Assembly (NCBI RefSeq): GCF_014202505.1
Contig: NZ_JACHGW010000004.1
Span: 62,001 to 126,000, forward strand
Direction: 5' to 3'
Length of the DNA stretch: 64,000 bases
Source of the DNA: Armatimonas rosea
Lineage (GTDB): Bacteria; Armatimonadota; Armatimonadia; Armatimonadales; Armatimonadaceae
Below, in pieces: positions 63,342-64,000 of this stretch. The notes beneath the pieces are model-generated. The model did no database searches and was not told where the DNA came from. It worked only from the letters and a program-made list of their open reading frames with translations. Both the position numbers and the translations under genes were made by a program. Position 1 is the stretch's first letter. Each line of letters opens with the position of its first letter.

Positions 63342-64000
63342 ATGACTGGAAACTCGCAACCGCCCGTGGGCTTCGCTCGCCGACTCCTCCTGGGCGCTCC
63401 CCTCTCCTCAGACCACGCGGAGCACACACTGCTTCGTAAGCTGGTCGCCCTCCCTGTCTTCGCCTCCGATGCGATCTCGTCGGTGGCGTATGCATCGCAG
63501 CAGATTATCCTCGCCCTGGGTGGCGCTGGCCTCTGGATGGCAGGCCAGAGCGCGACCTACGGCCACTACACGCTCCTGATCACCGGGCTGATTGTCTTGC
63601 TCCTCGGAATTGTGGTGATGAGCTACTGGCAGACAGTCTTTGCCTACCCGAGCGGCGGCGGGAGCTACATCGTGAGCAAGGAGAACCTTGGCACGATGCC
63701 GGGCCTGATCGCCGCCGCCGCGCTGCTGATCGACTATGTTCTTACGGTCTCGGTCTCGATCGCGGCGGGGATTCAGAACCTCAAGGACGTCCCTCTCTTC
63801 GCCCACGCCCATATCAGCGAGCACTTGGTTCTCTACTGCCTGCTGGCCATTGGGGTGCTGACCTACGCCAACCTGCGCGGGCTGAAGGAGTCGGGGACGG
63901 TGTTTGCGCCGCCGACCTACGCCTTTGTTGGCCTCTGCTATCTCATGATCTTTCTGGGAATCGCGGGCCCGTTTCTCGGCTGGCAGTTCCACCCAGAGTA
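63342..64000 (+). CDS. KimA-like APC-family K+ permease, 3' end off window
   Basis: 219 residues visible, open to the right edge. N-terminus with LLLGAPLSSDHAEHTLLRKLVALPVFASDAISSVAYA, the hallmark of KimA/YdaO-type APC transporters (LP-FSSDAISSVAY), then hydrophobic helices and YPSGGGSYIVSKENLG. In B. subtilis KimA imports K+ and is controlled by a c-di-AMP riboswitch. The candidate riboswitch directly upstream and the kdp operon before it support a K+ role. A few amino-acid permeases share this N-terminus, so substrate is inference. Confidence 0.85.
   Translation, partial: MTGNSQPPVGFARRLLLGAPLSSDHAEHTLLRKLVALPVFASDAISSVAYASQQIILALGGAGLWMAGQSATYGHYTLLITGLIVLLLGIVVMSYWQTVFAYPSGGGSYIVSKENLGTMPGLIAAAALLIDYVLTVSVSIAAGIQNLKDVPLFAHAHISEHLVLYCLLAIGVLTYANLRGLKESGTVFAPPTYAFVGLCYLMIFLGIAGPFLGWQFHPE

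Overview
The window is a GC-rich chromosomal segment of a diderm, menaquinone-using bacterium. The most likely source is an Armatimonadota member (Armatimonas-like). This is inference from gene content: SLH-domain porins, DUF1559 pseudopilin-type protein, PEP-CTERM protein, planctomycete-style DUF1501 and cytochrome/DUF1592-type proteins, several Uma2 genes, and many promoters with a TANNNT box 5-7 nt before the start codon, which implies leaderless mRNAs. Both edges cut a gene: an S9 peptidase on the left (minus strand) and a KimA-like permease on the right (plus strand).

Layout. 1-9.4 kb: S9 peptidase, riboflavin genes (ribE, a Uma2 gene, ribBA, with overlapping ends), succinyl-CoA synthetase (sucC, small DUF4177-like gene, sucD), second Uma2 gene. 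9.4-12.2 kb: AT-rich accessory island with unknown genes, an IS5-family remnant and a 177-bp duplication. 12.2-16.2 kb: DUF1501 protein, PEP-CTERM protein, der. 16.2-24.9 kb: a phosphate block, pit (minus), two porins, pstSCAB; each promoter carries two TTAACN hexamers 11 bp apart. 24.9-38.1 kb: small unknown genes, RRM protein, DUF1559 protein, MFS exporter, priA, a lysine-rich exported protein, two phosphatases, a VKOR/DsbA pair, tyrS. 38.2-48.9 kb: polysaccharide deacetylase-like protein, tRNA-Asn, menG plus polyprenyl synthase behind a perfect 26-bp palindrome, Gfo/Idh/MocA oxidoreductase, ABC ATPase, methionine aminopeptidase, glycosyltransferase, retropepsin-like/PDZ protein, ftsEX. 48.9-54.5 kb: a second DUF1501 protein, third Uma2 gene and a 1039-aa c-type-haem/DUF1592-type protein.

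54.5-64 kb is the most interesting part, a potassium locus: structured leader, 26-aa ORF, kdpFABC, histidine kinase, receiver protein with an unrecognised output domain, a KdpD sensor half without kinase, an MpsC-family (DUF2294) protein, then a second copy of the same structured leader before a KimA-like K+ permease. The two leaders share 19 of 20 core bases and each runs into an intrinsic terminator whose 5' arm is the conserved 3' block of the element. They look like a K+- or c-di-AMP-linked riboswitch that does not match the full ydaO consensus.

Start codons were chosen by family length, Shine-Dalgarno match or the leaderless promoter rule. Several upstream ATGs lie inside a -10 box (TANAATG) and were rejected for that reason.
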